NCBI GenBank assembly: GCA_002841885.1
Contig: PHBE01000013.1
Span: 1 to 64,000 of the forward strand
Length of the DNA: 64,000 nt
Origin: Deltaproteobacteria bacterium HGW-Deltaproteobacteria-18
GTDB lineage: Bacteria; Desulfobacterota; Desulfovibrionia; Desulfovibrionales; Desulfomicrobiaceae
Direction: 5' to 3'
Part shown: positions 50,249 to 57,549 of the stretch, piece by piece
Layout: each line of letters begins with the position of its first letter
Numbering within the stretch: the first letter of the stretch is position 1
Position numbers and translations under genes: made by a program
Notes under the pieces: model-generated
What the model saw: only the letters and a program-made list of their open reading frames with translations
What the model was told of the DNA's origin: nothing
Databases searched by the model: none

Positions 50249-50350
50249 GGCGAGAGCTGGCCGGACGACGTGCGGGAAGGAAACGGACCGCACCGGATTA
50301 TCGGGCCGCGCAAGCTGTAAATGCCTAGTCTGCCGGGGGATAATAAAAGA

Positions 50351-50383
50351 AACGCCCAGCGGGAAGCCGCTGGGCGTTTGTCG
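50351..50383 (+). terminator. Terminator of the lipid-modification operon
   Basis: AACGCCCAGCGG (50351-50362) and CCGCTGGGCGTT (50367-50378) form a perfect 12-bp stem with a 4-nt loop, followed by TGTCG and no long T run. It is 102 bp after the methyltransferase stop, in a 407-bp gap that otherwise holds the inverted repeat at 50411 and a possible flagellar promoter. Confidence 0.7.
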
Positions 50384-50410
50384 TGTGCTTCCCATTTTCG
50401 GGGAAGCGAA

Positions 50411-50441
50411 GGATTTTCGGAGAAGCCAGCTCCGAAAATCC
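50411..50441. repeat. Perfect 12-bp inverted repeat between the lipid operon and fliK
   Basis: GGATTTTCGGAG (50411-50422) and CTCCGAAAATCC (50430-50441) with a 7-bp loop, no T run after it. It sits between the operon terminator and the fliK promoter region. It could be an operator or an RNA hairpin. Confidence 0.45.
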
Positions 50442-50613
50442 CGCACTGTCCATGACGCGATAGTCGATTTTTTTTAACATGGGCTGAAGAAAAAAGTAAA
50501 TCAGAAAGGCGTTGTAAGACAGAAGTCGCGGTTTTTGTAGGACGCGTGGTGCGTGTTTTTTCTCTGGGGAAAAGTCCCCTTCCCGGGATGAGGGTTTGTC
50601 GTCGTGTCCGGTT

Positions 50614-50628
50614 TGGCCCGTCTTTTGA
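50614..50628 (+). promoter_or_regulatory. Weak sigma-54-like promoter for fliK-flgDE
   Basis: TGGCCC (50614-50619), 5 bp, TTGA (50625-50628) matches the TGGCAC-N5-TTGC pattern except for the final C, which matters at -12. It lies 28 bp before the fliK ATG, leaving a short leader. The flagellin gene downstream has a better match. Confidence 0.35.
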
Positions 50629-50655
50629 TCTATTGCCTCCAGCAGGAGGTGAAGA

Positions 50656-52701
50656 ATGCAGTTTTTTCCCGCATCCATGTCTGGTGGGGCCCAGCCCTTT
50701 CGGGCGAACAGTCCGTTTGAATTGATGGGCAATCGGTCCGGTCAGGACTTTCATGACCTTTTTTCGGCGCACCTGGATCAGCCGGATGCTGCCTGTACAC
50801 AGCCGCAAGCCGCCCAGCCCCAGCCTTCCGGCAATCATGAGCAGGCTTTTGCGGATGATCACGCCTTTGTCGAAGACGGAAGGGGCAAAGATTACTGCGA
50901 GTCATCTCCGAGTGAAGTAGAGAATGTTTCCGCAAGTCCGGACGCTGCCGACCATGAAGACGGCCGTGTGGAAGAAAACGCAGGAGGAGCGGCAAAAGCT
51001 GCCGTGCAGGAACCTGGCGCCTCGGGCGCTTCCGGGCATGCTGATTTGGCCGGAGAGGCCGGCGCCCGGGACGTGGATAATGCGGAGGAATCTACCGCTG
51101 TCGCGGTGCAGGAGCTGCTGGACAGTCTGGCCGATGAGGTCAAGGCGCGGGCCGCGGATCACGAGGGGTCCGCCATTTCCGAGAAAATCGCGGCCCTGCA
51201 CGAACTTCTTCGACAATTTCAAAAGAGCGATCCCGCGGTCCGCAGCGAGCTTGCCGTGACCCTGGGCGAGCAGATGAGGAGCCTGAAAGCGGAGCTTGCG
51301 GCGACGGGAAAGCGGGCCGAAGGCGACAAAGACCTGGAACACACGAAGGGGAACGCCAAGAACGCCTCCTCCGGTGTTACTCAGAAGATCGATGCCCTGT
51401 TGATCCGTCTGGAGGCGTATCGGATGGCGGGGCATGAAAACGTTAAGGCCGAGAAGGCGTCAGCCGGTACCGGTTCATCCCTTGCCGCCAAGGCAGAGGG
51501 CAAGGCGGGAGAGGAGGGCGGGCGATCGCGTGCCGCAGGTTCCTCGCTCTTGCTGAAGGAAATGGCGCAGAAAGCCGCTGGCAAAGAAGCATTGTCCGGC
51601 AAGCCGGGCTCGGGCTTGGAAGCCGAAGTTACGGTCGCGGCAGAGAGCGGCAAGGGCTCAAAGATTAGCGCCCGTTCGGTCCGGCGCGAGGGTGAAGCAC
51701 CGAACGTGCCTCAAGGTCAATCCGGGAATCGGGTGGCGTCGTCCGAAAATTCCGGCGGAAAAAGCTCCCTGACGCTTGAAGTCCAGGAAGATGCGCCTTC
51801 GCCGCAGGATCGGCAGAATGAGTCCGTGCTCACCGATGCGGATCGAAAACATGCCGCCGCCAAGGATCAGGACGGCGCCGCTCGAAACGTTAGCTCCATG
51901 ACGCGCAACGGCCTGCCTGCGGCTGCGGACAAGGCCGCCATGGCAAAGGACGCTTCCGGTCAGCCCGTATCACAGGATGCCGCCTCCCTGGCGCGTGAGA
52001 GCGAAGCCGCTTCAGCCGCGAGTACGGTAGCCGCGGATTCCAAGGGTGAAAAAAAACAGCCTGATGCCCGTCAGGGTTTCTTCGGTACTCCGGACAGGGA
52101 AAAATCGTCCTCATCCGCCTCCCGCGCCGCCCAGACCGCCGGGAACACGAAGAACTCCTCGGAATCCCAGACCTTGACCCAGACCGCCGCCCAGACTGCC
52201 CAGAACCAGTTTCAGCAGAGGATGGAGGCCCCCGTCAGTGGGCGCAACGCCGAAGTCTACCAGCAGGTCGAGAACGGAGCTTTCCGGAATCTTGGGCAGG
52301 GCGTGAAGCAACTGGTCATCCGTCTTGATCCGGCCGACCTGGGTCAGGTCAGCGTCATCCTGCAGGTACGGGGCAAGGAAGTGCAGGCCGTGCTCAGGTC
52401 CAGCAACCAGGAGACCTCCCTGGCCTTGAACGAGCAGCTGGGGCAGCTGCGCACGCAGCTCGAAGCACAGGGGCTGAAAGTCGGTAAACTCGAAGTGCAG
52501 ACGCAGCTGGCCGACTCCCAGAGCCAGTCGCAGTGGCAGGGCGCCGAGAATCACAACCGCTATCAGGAGAACCAGGAATTGGCCATGTCGGCCAAGCGCT
52601 GGCGCACTCTTGAAAGGGTGGCCCCCGGTCTGGTCCAGGATGTGCACAATAGCGGGCACAGGGAAAAAGTTTCCCAAAGCGGCCTGGATATTTTTGCCTG
52701 A
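50656..52701 (+). CDS. fliK: Flagellar hook-length control protein FliK
   Basis: Controls hook length and the switch of export specificity. The 681-aa protein has a long low-complexity middle rich in Ala, Ser, Lys and Glu (about 60-490), typical of the FliK ruler region, and a conserved C-terminal Flg_hook domain (about 545-630) with QLVIRLDPADLGQVSVILQVRGKEVQAVLRSSN and LNEQLGQLRTQLEAQGLKVGKLEV. CAGGAGG precedes the ATG. flgD follows after 12 bp and flgE after a further 42 bp, the usual fliK-flgD-flgE hook cluster. Confidence 0.92.
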   Translation: MQFFPASMSGGAQPFRANSPFELMGNRSGQDFHDLFSAHLDQPDAACTQPQAAQPQPSGNHEQAFADDHAFVEDGRGKDYCESSPSEVENVSASPDAADHEDGRVEENAGGAAKAAVQEPGASGASGHADLAGEAGARDVDNAEESTAVAVQELLDSLADEVKARAADHEGSAISEKIAALHELLRQFQKSDPAVRSELAVTLGEQMRSLKAELAATGKRAEGDKDLEHTKGNAKNASSGVTQKIDALLIRLEAYRMAGHENVKAEKASAGTGSSLAAKAEGKAGEEGGRSRAAGSSLLLKEMAQKAAGKEALSGKPGSGLEAEVTVAAESGKGSKISARSVRREGEAPNVPQGQSGNRVASSENSGGKSSLTLEVQEDAPSPQDRQNESVLTDADRKHAAAKDQDGAARNVSSMTRNGLPAAADKAAMAKDASGQPVSQDAASLARESEAASAASTVAADSKGEKKQPDARQGFFGTPDREKSSSSASRAAQTAGNTKNSSESQTLTQTAAQTAQNQFQQRMEAPVSGRNAEVYQQVENGAFRNLGQGVKQLVIRLDPADLGQVSVILQVRGKEVQAVLRSSNQETSLALNEQLGQLRTQLEAQGLKVGKLEVQTQLADSQSQSQWQGAENHNRYQENQELAMSAKRWRTLERVAPGLVQDVHNSGHREKVSQSGLDIFA

Positions 52702-52713
52702 GAGGAGACGGCC

Positions 52714-53394
52714 ATGATTGATCAGATTTTGCAGCAGCAGGGCGGTTTTTACGGCGCGGACACGGCATCGAAGAACGATGTCCTCGGCAAGGACGCCTTT
52801 TTGAAGCTTCTTGTGACCCAGTTGCAGAATCAGGATCCCCTGAATCCTCTGGACGACAAGGAATTCATTGCCCAGTTGGCGCAGTTCTCGAGCCTGGAGC
52901 AGATGACCAACATTTCCGAGGGCATCACCTCTTTGACAAACAAGACCGCCCAGCAGGACATGCTCAGCGCCGTCAACTACATCGGCAAGGACGTCACGGC
53001 CTCCGGAGATGGGATCACCAAGAGCGGAAACTACGTGACCCCAGTCTACTTCACCTTGGGTGGCGCCGCCGCACAGGTTTTTGCCAATGTGTACGACGAG
53101 AACAACAACATCGTGCGCACCGAGAAGTTCACTTCCATGCAGGCCGGAGAGTTTGCATTCACCTGGGACGGTCTGGACTACAATGGGAATACGGCCAACA
53201 GCGGCCAGTACAACGTATATTTTTCAGCGGAAAGCCCAACCGGGGCAACGGTTTTTGTTGATACGGAAGTCTCCGGCACCGTGACCGCCCTGGAACAGGG
53301 CGACGGGGAGACGTTCTTCCGCCTGAGCGACGGGCGCAAGATCAGTTTCAGCGACATCAAGAAGGTCATCCAGCCGGTTGTGGCTGAAGAATAA
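52714..53394 (+). CDS. flgD: Flagellar hook assembly scaffold FlgD
   Basis: Cap protein that guides hook subunit polymerisation and is later removed. 226 aa with the conserved N-terminal FlgD motif DAFLKLLVTQLQNQDPLNPLDDKEFIAQLAQFSSLEQM (about 25-62), then a Tudor-like/FnIII C-terminal part with YFTLGGAAAQVFANVYDE and FTWDGLDYNGNTANSGQYNVYFSAE. The start ATG 52714 has GAGAGGAG upstream. It sits between fliK and flgE in the expected hook order. No signal peptide is needed because it is exported by the flagellar apparatus. Confidence 0.95.
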   Translation: MIDQILQQQGGFYGADTASKNDVLGKDAFLKLLVTQLQNQDPLNPLDDKEFIAQLAQFSSLEQMTNISEGITSLTNKTAQQDMLSAVNYIGKDVTASGDGITKSGNYVTPVYFTLGGAAAQVFANVYDENNNIVRTEKFTSMQAGEFAFTWDGLDYNGNTANSGQYNVYFSAESPTGATVFVDTEVSGTVTALEQGDGETFFRLSDGRKISFSDIKKVIQPVVAEE

Positions 53395-53436
53395 GCATTT
53401 CACAGGTCACTGCGGTGAATCAAGAAGGGGGTAGTT

Positions 53437-55125
53437 ATGGGTTTGTCAGCATCACTGTACTCCGGGACCAGCGGTCTCAAGGCTCATGGCGAGGATATGA
53501 CCGTCATCGGCAACAACATCTCCAACGTCTCGACCATAGGGTTCAAGGGCTCGCGCATGTATTTCGAGGATGCGCTGAGCCAGCAGATCACCACCGCTTC
53601 AGGTAGCGGCCAGGTGGGACGTGGCGTGGCCGTGGGAACGGTCATGGGTGATTTTTCCCAGGGCTCCCTGGAGAGCACCACGGAAGCCACGGACCTGGCC
53701 ATAGGCGGCAACGGGTTCTTCATGGTTTCGCCGGCCGGCCAGGAGGTCAACTACTATACCCGCGCCGGAAACTTCCGTTTCGACGAGGAAGGCTATCTGG
53801 TCGATCCCCGTGGTTACCGCCTGCAGGGGTGGGAAGTGCAGCAGGCAAACACGAGTGCGGCGGCCAGCGGGGACACGACCGCACAGACCTCGACCGGCGT
53901 ACAGATTCTGGGTGTGCCCCAGGACGTGAAGCTGGAGAATTTTCAGTCGCCGCCGCAGGCCACGAGCCGGGTCGATTTGATCCTGAACGTGGATTCCAGC
54001 TCCGAGGACAAGTCGGTAAGTCCGACGGATCCGTTCACCGCCCTCTTCGACACCTATGACGCCACGGCTGTGGAGCCGATCGGAGAGGCGAGCTACGCTT
54101 ATCAGACGACGATAAAGGTGTACGACGAAAACGGTTCTTCGCATAACATGACGGTCTACATGGACCCCATCGCAAATGTAGAGGTTACCGGCGCAGCCGC
54201 GGGCAAGCGGTACTGGGAATACATAATTGCCGTGCCGCCCGGTGAGGACAACCGTGAGTTCTGGGGCGCGGGAGACGAGAAGCGCGGAATCCTCATGAGT
54301 GGCACCTTGACCTTCAACGCGGCCGGTGAACTTGAGAACATGTCTGCGTTTACGGTGAATGATCCTGCAGCCGATCCGGAGCTGGCCGCGTCCTGGGTTC
54401 CGGCAAACTTCTCGCAAAATGGCTATCCGATTTGCACCGCCAACTTTCTGGGAACCGCCAATGGCAGTACCACGGGTTCGGGAACACTCTCCGAGAGTGA
54501 AAACACAAAAAATATTGAGATTAACTTTGGTGTGCGAAACAAGACTTCTTCGTGGGAACCGGGGCCCGCTATTCCCCCTGCCGCGGCAACCGGTCAAGAC
54601 AATTTGGGGGACTATCCGACAATCGATACGTCAGGCGCTACGCCTGTACTGGTAGGTAGTCTCGATGCAATAAATGGTTTCGCGTCGACGGAGCTCAGCG
54701 CGCTCTCGTCCACCAACTACAGCACAGGTTCCACGACCATCTTCCAGGCGCAGGACGGTTACACCGCAGGCTTTCTGCAGAACCTCTCCGTCGACCGTGA
54801 CGGGGTCATCACCGGCCGATACTCCAACGGTCAGGTCCTGCAGCTCTTCGCCGTGACCCTGGCCACTTTCAACAACAACTACGCCCTGTTCCGCGAGGGC
54901 GGCAACCTCTTCTCCGAGACCCGCTCTTCGGGGCCGCCCATCACCGGGCTGGCCAACACAGGAGGCAAGGGCAGCATCGCCTCCAACTCCCTGGAGCAGT
55001 CCAACGTGGACCTGGCCACGGAATTCGTAAAGATGATCACCACGGAAAAGGGCTTTCAGGCCAACTCCAAGACCATCACCACCGTCGATCAGATGCTGAC
55101 CGTACTCATACAGCTCAAGCGTTAA
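53437..55125 (+). CDS. flgE: Flagellar hook protein FlgE
   Basis: Structural subunit of the hook, 562 aa. The N-terminal rod/hook motif SLYSGTSGLKAHGEDMTVIGNNISNVSTIGFKGSR and the C-terminal NSLEQSNVDLATEFVKMITTEKGFQANSKTITTVDQMLTVLIQLKR, which form the coiled-coil D0/D1 core, are both clear. The middle (about 130-470) is the variable exposed part, longer than in E. coli FlgE. GAAGGGGG precedes the ATG. It ends at a strong terminator, followed by the convergent flaG. Confidence 0.95.
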   Translation: MGLSASLYSGTSGLKAHGEDMTVIGNNISNVSTIGFKGSRMYFEDALSQQITTASGSGQVGRGVAVGTVMGDFSQGSLESTTEATDLAIGGNGFFMVSPAGQEVNYYTRAGNFRFDEEGYLVDPRGYRLQGWEVQQANTSAAASGDTTAQTSTGVQILGVPQDVKLENFQSPPQATSRVDLILNVDSSSEDKSVSPTDPFTALFDTYDATAVEPIGEASYAYQTTIKVYDENGSSHNMTVYMDPIANVEVTGAAAGKRYWEYIIAVPPGEDNREFWGAGDEKRGILMSGTLTFNAAGELENMSAFTVNDPAADPELAASWVPANFSQNGYPICTANFLGTANGSTTGSGTLSESENTKNIEINFGVRNKTSSWEPGPAIPPAAATGQDNLGDYPTIDTSGATPVLVGSLDAINGFASTELSALSSTNYSTGSTTIFQAQDGYTAGFLQNLSVDRDGVITGRYSNGQVLQLFAVTLATFNNNYALFREGGNLFSETRSSGPPITGLANTGGKGSIASNSLEQSNVDLATEFVKMITTEKGFQANSKTITTVDQMLTVLIQLKR

Positions 55126-55138
55126 TCTTCTGAACTCG

Positions 55139-55187
55139 CACAACAAAAAACCCGCGACGGTAATTCCGGAGCGGGTTTTTTGTTGTG
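55139..55187. terminator. Terminator between flgE and flaG
   Basis: CACAACAAAAAACCCGC (55139-55155) and GCGGGTTTTTTGTTGTG (55171-55187) are perfect 17-bp complements with a 15-nt loop. The A and T tracts on both sides serve both convergent genes. Confidence 0.9.
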
Positions 55188-55200
55188 CAGGAGAAAGTGG

Positions 55201-55584
55201 CTAGAGCGCTCTATCCAGAAAAAGGCCAACCATCTTTTCTATGGATGCCGCCAGATCAAGCATTTCGTCGGCGGGGATCTTGCGGATCAGCTTTTGCGTT
55301 TCGGGGTCACGCACTTCCACCTGAACCTTGTCGGTTTTCTCGTCGATGTTAAACTTCAGGTTCACGCCCAGGGAAGACATGTACGAGTCTACCGCATCGG
55401 TCAGGTTTTGCAGCTTCTGCAAGGAAATTTCTTCCGACTCGTCAGGCGTGGTGCCTTGCGGCCGACCCGGAAGGACGCCCGATTCGGCGCGCTCCGCGTA
55501 TTCGAAATCGGATTTGAGTTGCGTGGTTTGCTCAACGGGCGCCAGCAGGTCCTGGGGCTCGTAGGAGAGAGAGGTGATTTTCAT
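55201..55584 (-). CDS. flaG: FlaG-family flagellar protein
   Basis: 127-aa protein of the FlaG family, associated with flagellin genes and filament length control. The C-terminal family core is LGVNLKFNIDEKTDKVQVEVRDPETQKLIRKIPADEMLDLAASIEKMVGLFLDRAL, preceded by a disordered-looking N-terminal half. The start ATG 55584 follows GAGGAGG on the minus strand. It is divergent from the flagellin gene and carries a sigma-28-like promoter in the shared region, consistent with late flagellar expression. Convergent with flgE. Confidence 0.9.
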   Translation of the reverse strand: MKITSLSYEPQDLLAPVEQTTQLKSDFEYAERAESGVLPGRPQGTTPDESEEISLQKLQNLTDAVDSYMSSLGVNLKFNIDEKTDKVQVEVRDPETQKLIRKIPADEMLDLAASIEKMVGLFLDRAL

Positions 55585-55621
55585 GGCCGAGGCCTCCTCT
55601 TGATAGATGGATTCATCTTTC

Positions 55622-55648
55622 TAATCGTCCAGAGAGGAGAAAACTTTA
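55622..55648 (-). promoter_or_regulatory. Sigma-28 (FliA)-type promoter for flaG
   Basis: Minus-strand TAAA (55648-55645), 15 bp, then GACGATTA (55629-55622), against the consensus TAAA-N15-GCCGATAA, giving 6 of 8 matches in the -10 part with exact spacing. It starts about 38 bp upstream of the flaG ATG. Confidence 0.65.
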
Positions 55649-55734
55649 GGCGTGAGAGGCAATTTTGACCTCTTTGGTGGAATGCCGCTGGCGATCAATT
55701 TCTAACCTGCTGAAAATAAAGGCCAAGCTTTAAA

Positions 55735-55750
55735 TGGCATTCTGCGTGCA
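55735..55750 (+). promoter_or_regulatory. Sigma-54 promoter for flagellin
   Basis: TGGCAT (55735-55740), TCTGC, GTGCA (55746-55750) fits TGGCAC-N5-TTGCA with both invariant GG and GC in place. It lies 36 bp before the flagellin ATG and leaves room for a leader with AAGGAGG at 55772-55778. Confidence 0.7.
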
Positions 55751-55785
55751 ATGTCGCGTGCATACCAGCGTAAGGAGGATCTCAC

Positions 55786-56712
55786 ATGTCTTTGGTCATA
55801 AATCACAACTTGATGGCGATGAACTCCGCCAGGAACCTGTCCAATTCGTACAGCAATTTAGCAACCTCGACCCGGCGCCTATCCTCCGGATTGCGCGTTG
55901 GCACCGCCGCCGACGACGCGGCAGGCCTCGCCATCCGGGAGTTGATGCGCGCCGATATTGCGTCCCTCAATCAAGGTGTCCGCAACGCCAACGATGCCAT
56001 CTCCATGATTCAGACGGCCGACGGTGCCCTGCAGGTCATCGATGAAAAATTGATCCGCATGAAAGAATTGGCCACCCAGGCAGCTACCGGCACCTATGGT
56101 TCGGATCAGCGCCTGATCATCGATTCGGAGTACCAGGCCATGGCCTCGGAAATTACCCGAATCGCCAATGCGACAGATTTCAACGGAATTTATCTGCTCA
56201 ACGGCAATCTTTCATCCTCGTATCAGAATGCCGCCGAATGGAGGCTCGATCACAGCGGTGCCGGCCTGCAGTCCAGAGGGGCACTGAAGATCCATTTCGG
56301 CACCGGCAATGACAGCAGCGAAGACTACTACTACATCGCCATCGGCAATTCCACCGCTTCGGCCCTGGGTGTAGGAAACCAATCCGACCGCAGTATCTCG
56401 AGCGCGGGATTCAGCATCTCCACCCAGCAGGGAGCCCAGGAAGCGCTCGACGCCATCAACACCGCCATTATTTCCAAGGACAAGATCCGGGCCAGTCTTG
56501 GTTCGCTGCAGAACCGGCTGGAGAATACCATCACCAACCTGACCATCCAGGCCGAGAATCTGCAGGCCGCGGAGTCCCGCATCTCCGACGTGGATGTGGC
56601 TCAGGAAATGACGGAATTCGTGCGCAACCAGATCCTGACCCAATCTGCCGTGGCCATGCTGGCTCAGGCCAACCAGCTGCCGCAGATGGCCATGCAGCTC
56701 ATGCAGGGCTAA
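55786..56712 (+). CDS. fliC: Flagellin
   Basis: Filament subunit of 308 aa. The N-terminal D0/D1 helices (SLVINHNLMAMNSARNLSNSYSNLATSTRRLSSGLRVGTAADDAAGLAIRELMRADIASLNQGVRNANDAISMIQTADGALQVI) and the C-terminal counterpart with LGSLQNRLENTITNLTIQAENLQAAESRISDVDVAQEMTEFVRNQILTQSAVAMLAQANQLPQMAMQLM are intact. The variable middle is short, as in many Desulfovibrio-type flagellins. AAGGAGG precedes the ATG and a sigma-54 promoter lies upstream. A terminator follows. The allele name fliC/flaB is by family only. Confidence 0.95.
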   Translation: MSLVINHNLMAMNSARNLSNSYSNLATSTRRLSSGLRVGTAADDAAGLAIRELMRADIASLNQGVRNANDAISMIQTADGALQVIDEKLIRMKELATQAATGTYGSDQRLIIDSEYQAMASEITRIANATDFNGIYLLNGNLSSSYQNAAEWRLDHSGAGLQSRGALKIHFGTGNDSSEDYYYIAIGNSTASALGVGNQSDRSISSAGFSISTQQGAQEALDAINTAIISKDKIRASLGSLQNRLENTITNLTIQAENLQAAESRISDVDVAQEMTEFVRNQILTQSAVAMLAQANQLPQMAMQLMQG

Positions 56713-56748
56713 TCAGGGAATTATCGGCAAAGGCAATGATCAAAGACA

Positions 56749-56778
56749 AAGCCGGGGCTTTTGGCCCCGGCTTGTTTT
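56749..56778 (+). terminator. Terminator after flagellin
   Basis: AAGCCGGGG (56749-56757) and CCCCGGCTT (56765-56773) form a 9-bp stem, then GTTTTC. It lies 36 bp after the flagellin stop and 32 bp before the convergent rnc stop. Confidence 0.85.
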
Positions 56779-56809
56779 CTTGCCATGCCTCTTGCGGGTG
56801 AAGATGGTC

Positions 56810-57538
56810 TTACGCTTCAGGCCCGGAAAGATCGGGAAAGCGTTTCCGCAGCAGCAGCAGAGCCTGTTCGGCCGCGCCCTGTTCAGCCTTGCGCATGCTG
56901 CGCTCCTCCCATTCCACTTCGGTTTTATCCGGCATGGTTACGACGACGGTGTACTGCTTGGCGTGTTCCGGGCCGTGACTGTCGCGCAACGCGTATGAAG
57001 GCCGGGCCTTCCAGATGCGCTGGGTGGCTTCCTGCAACAGGCTTTTGAAGTCACGCGGGCGGAAGGTCTCCGGAGGCGCGGGCCACTGCCCCTCAAACAA
57101 AAAATTGACACATGTGATCGCGGACGCAAGGCCACCATCAAGGTAGACGGCTCCCAGCACCGCTTCCAGGGCATCGCTCAGCACGGAATTTTTTTCTCTT
57201 CCGCCCTGCACATCCTCCCCGCGGCCCAGGAGCAGGCATTCGCCGAGGCGAATCTTTCTGGCCGCCTGCGCCAGCGCGCCCTCACTGACCAGCGCGGAAC
57301 GCATTTTGGTAAGATGGCCTTCCTGCACTTCCGGGAATTTGCGAAATAATTCCTGGGATACAGCCAACTCCAGAACAGCATCACCAAGAAATTCGAGCCG
57401 TTCGTTATGCGGACAGGCGTGTTCATTGGCGTGGGAACTGTGTGTGAGAGCTTGGATTAAAAGCTTGACTTGCTTGAATTCATAATGGATTTCATTCTGC
57501 AGCGCTTGCAGTGCATCCGATGGAACTTCCAGTGACAT
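56810..57538 (-). CDS. rnc: Ribonuclease III
   Basis: Double-stranded-RNA endonuclease for rRNA and mRNA processing, 242 aa. The RNase III signature NERLEFLGDAVLE is at 45-57 (E49 and D53 among the metal ligands) and the second catalytic segment is SDALEAVLGAVYLDGG. A C-terminal double-strand-RNA-binding domain (about 165-235) with SLLQEATQ and KAEQGAAEQALLLL completes it. It starts only 11 bp from the divergent acyl-CoA synthetase gene. Normal length. Confidence 0.96.
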   Translation of the reverse strand: MSLEVPSDALQALQNEIHYEFKQVKLLIQALTHSSHANEHACPHNERLEFLGDAVLELAVSQELFRKFPEVQEGHLTKMRSALVSEGALAQAARKIRLGECLLLGRGEDVQGGREKNSVLSDALEAVLGAVYLDGGLASAITCVNFLFEGQWPAPPETFRPRDFKSLLQEATQRIWKARPSYALRDSHGPEHAKQYTVVVTMPDKTEVEWEERSMRKAEQGAAEQALLLLRKRFPDLSGPEA

Positions 57539-57549
57539 TAAGGTTCTCC

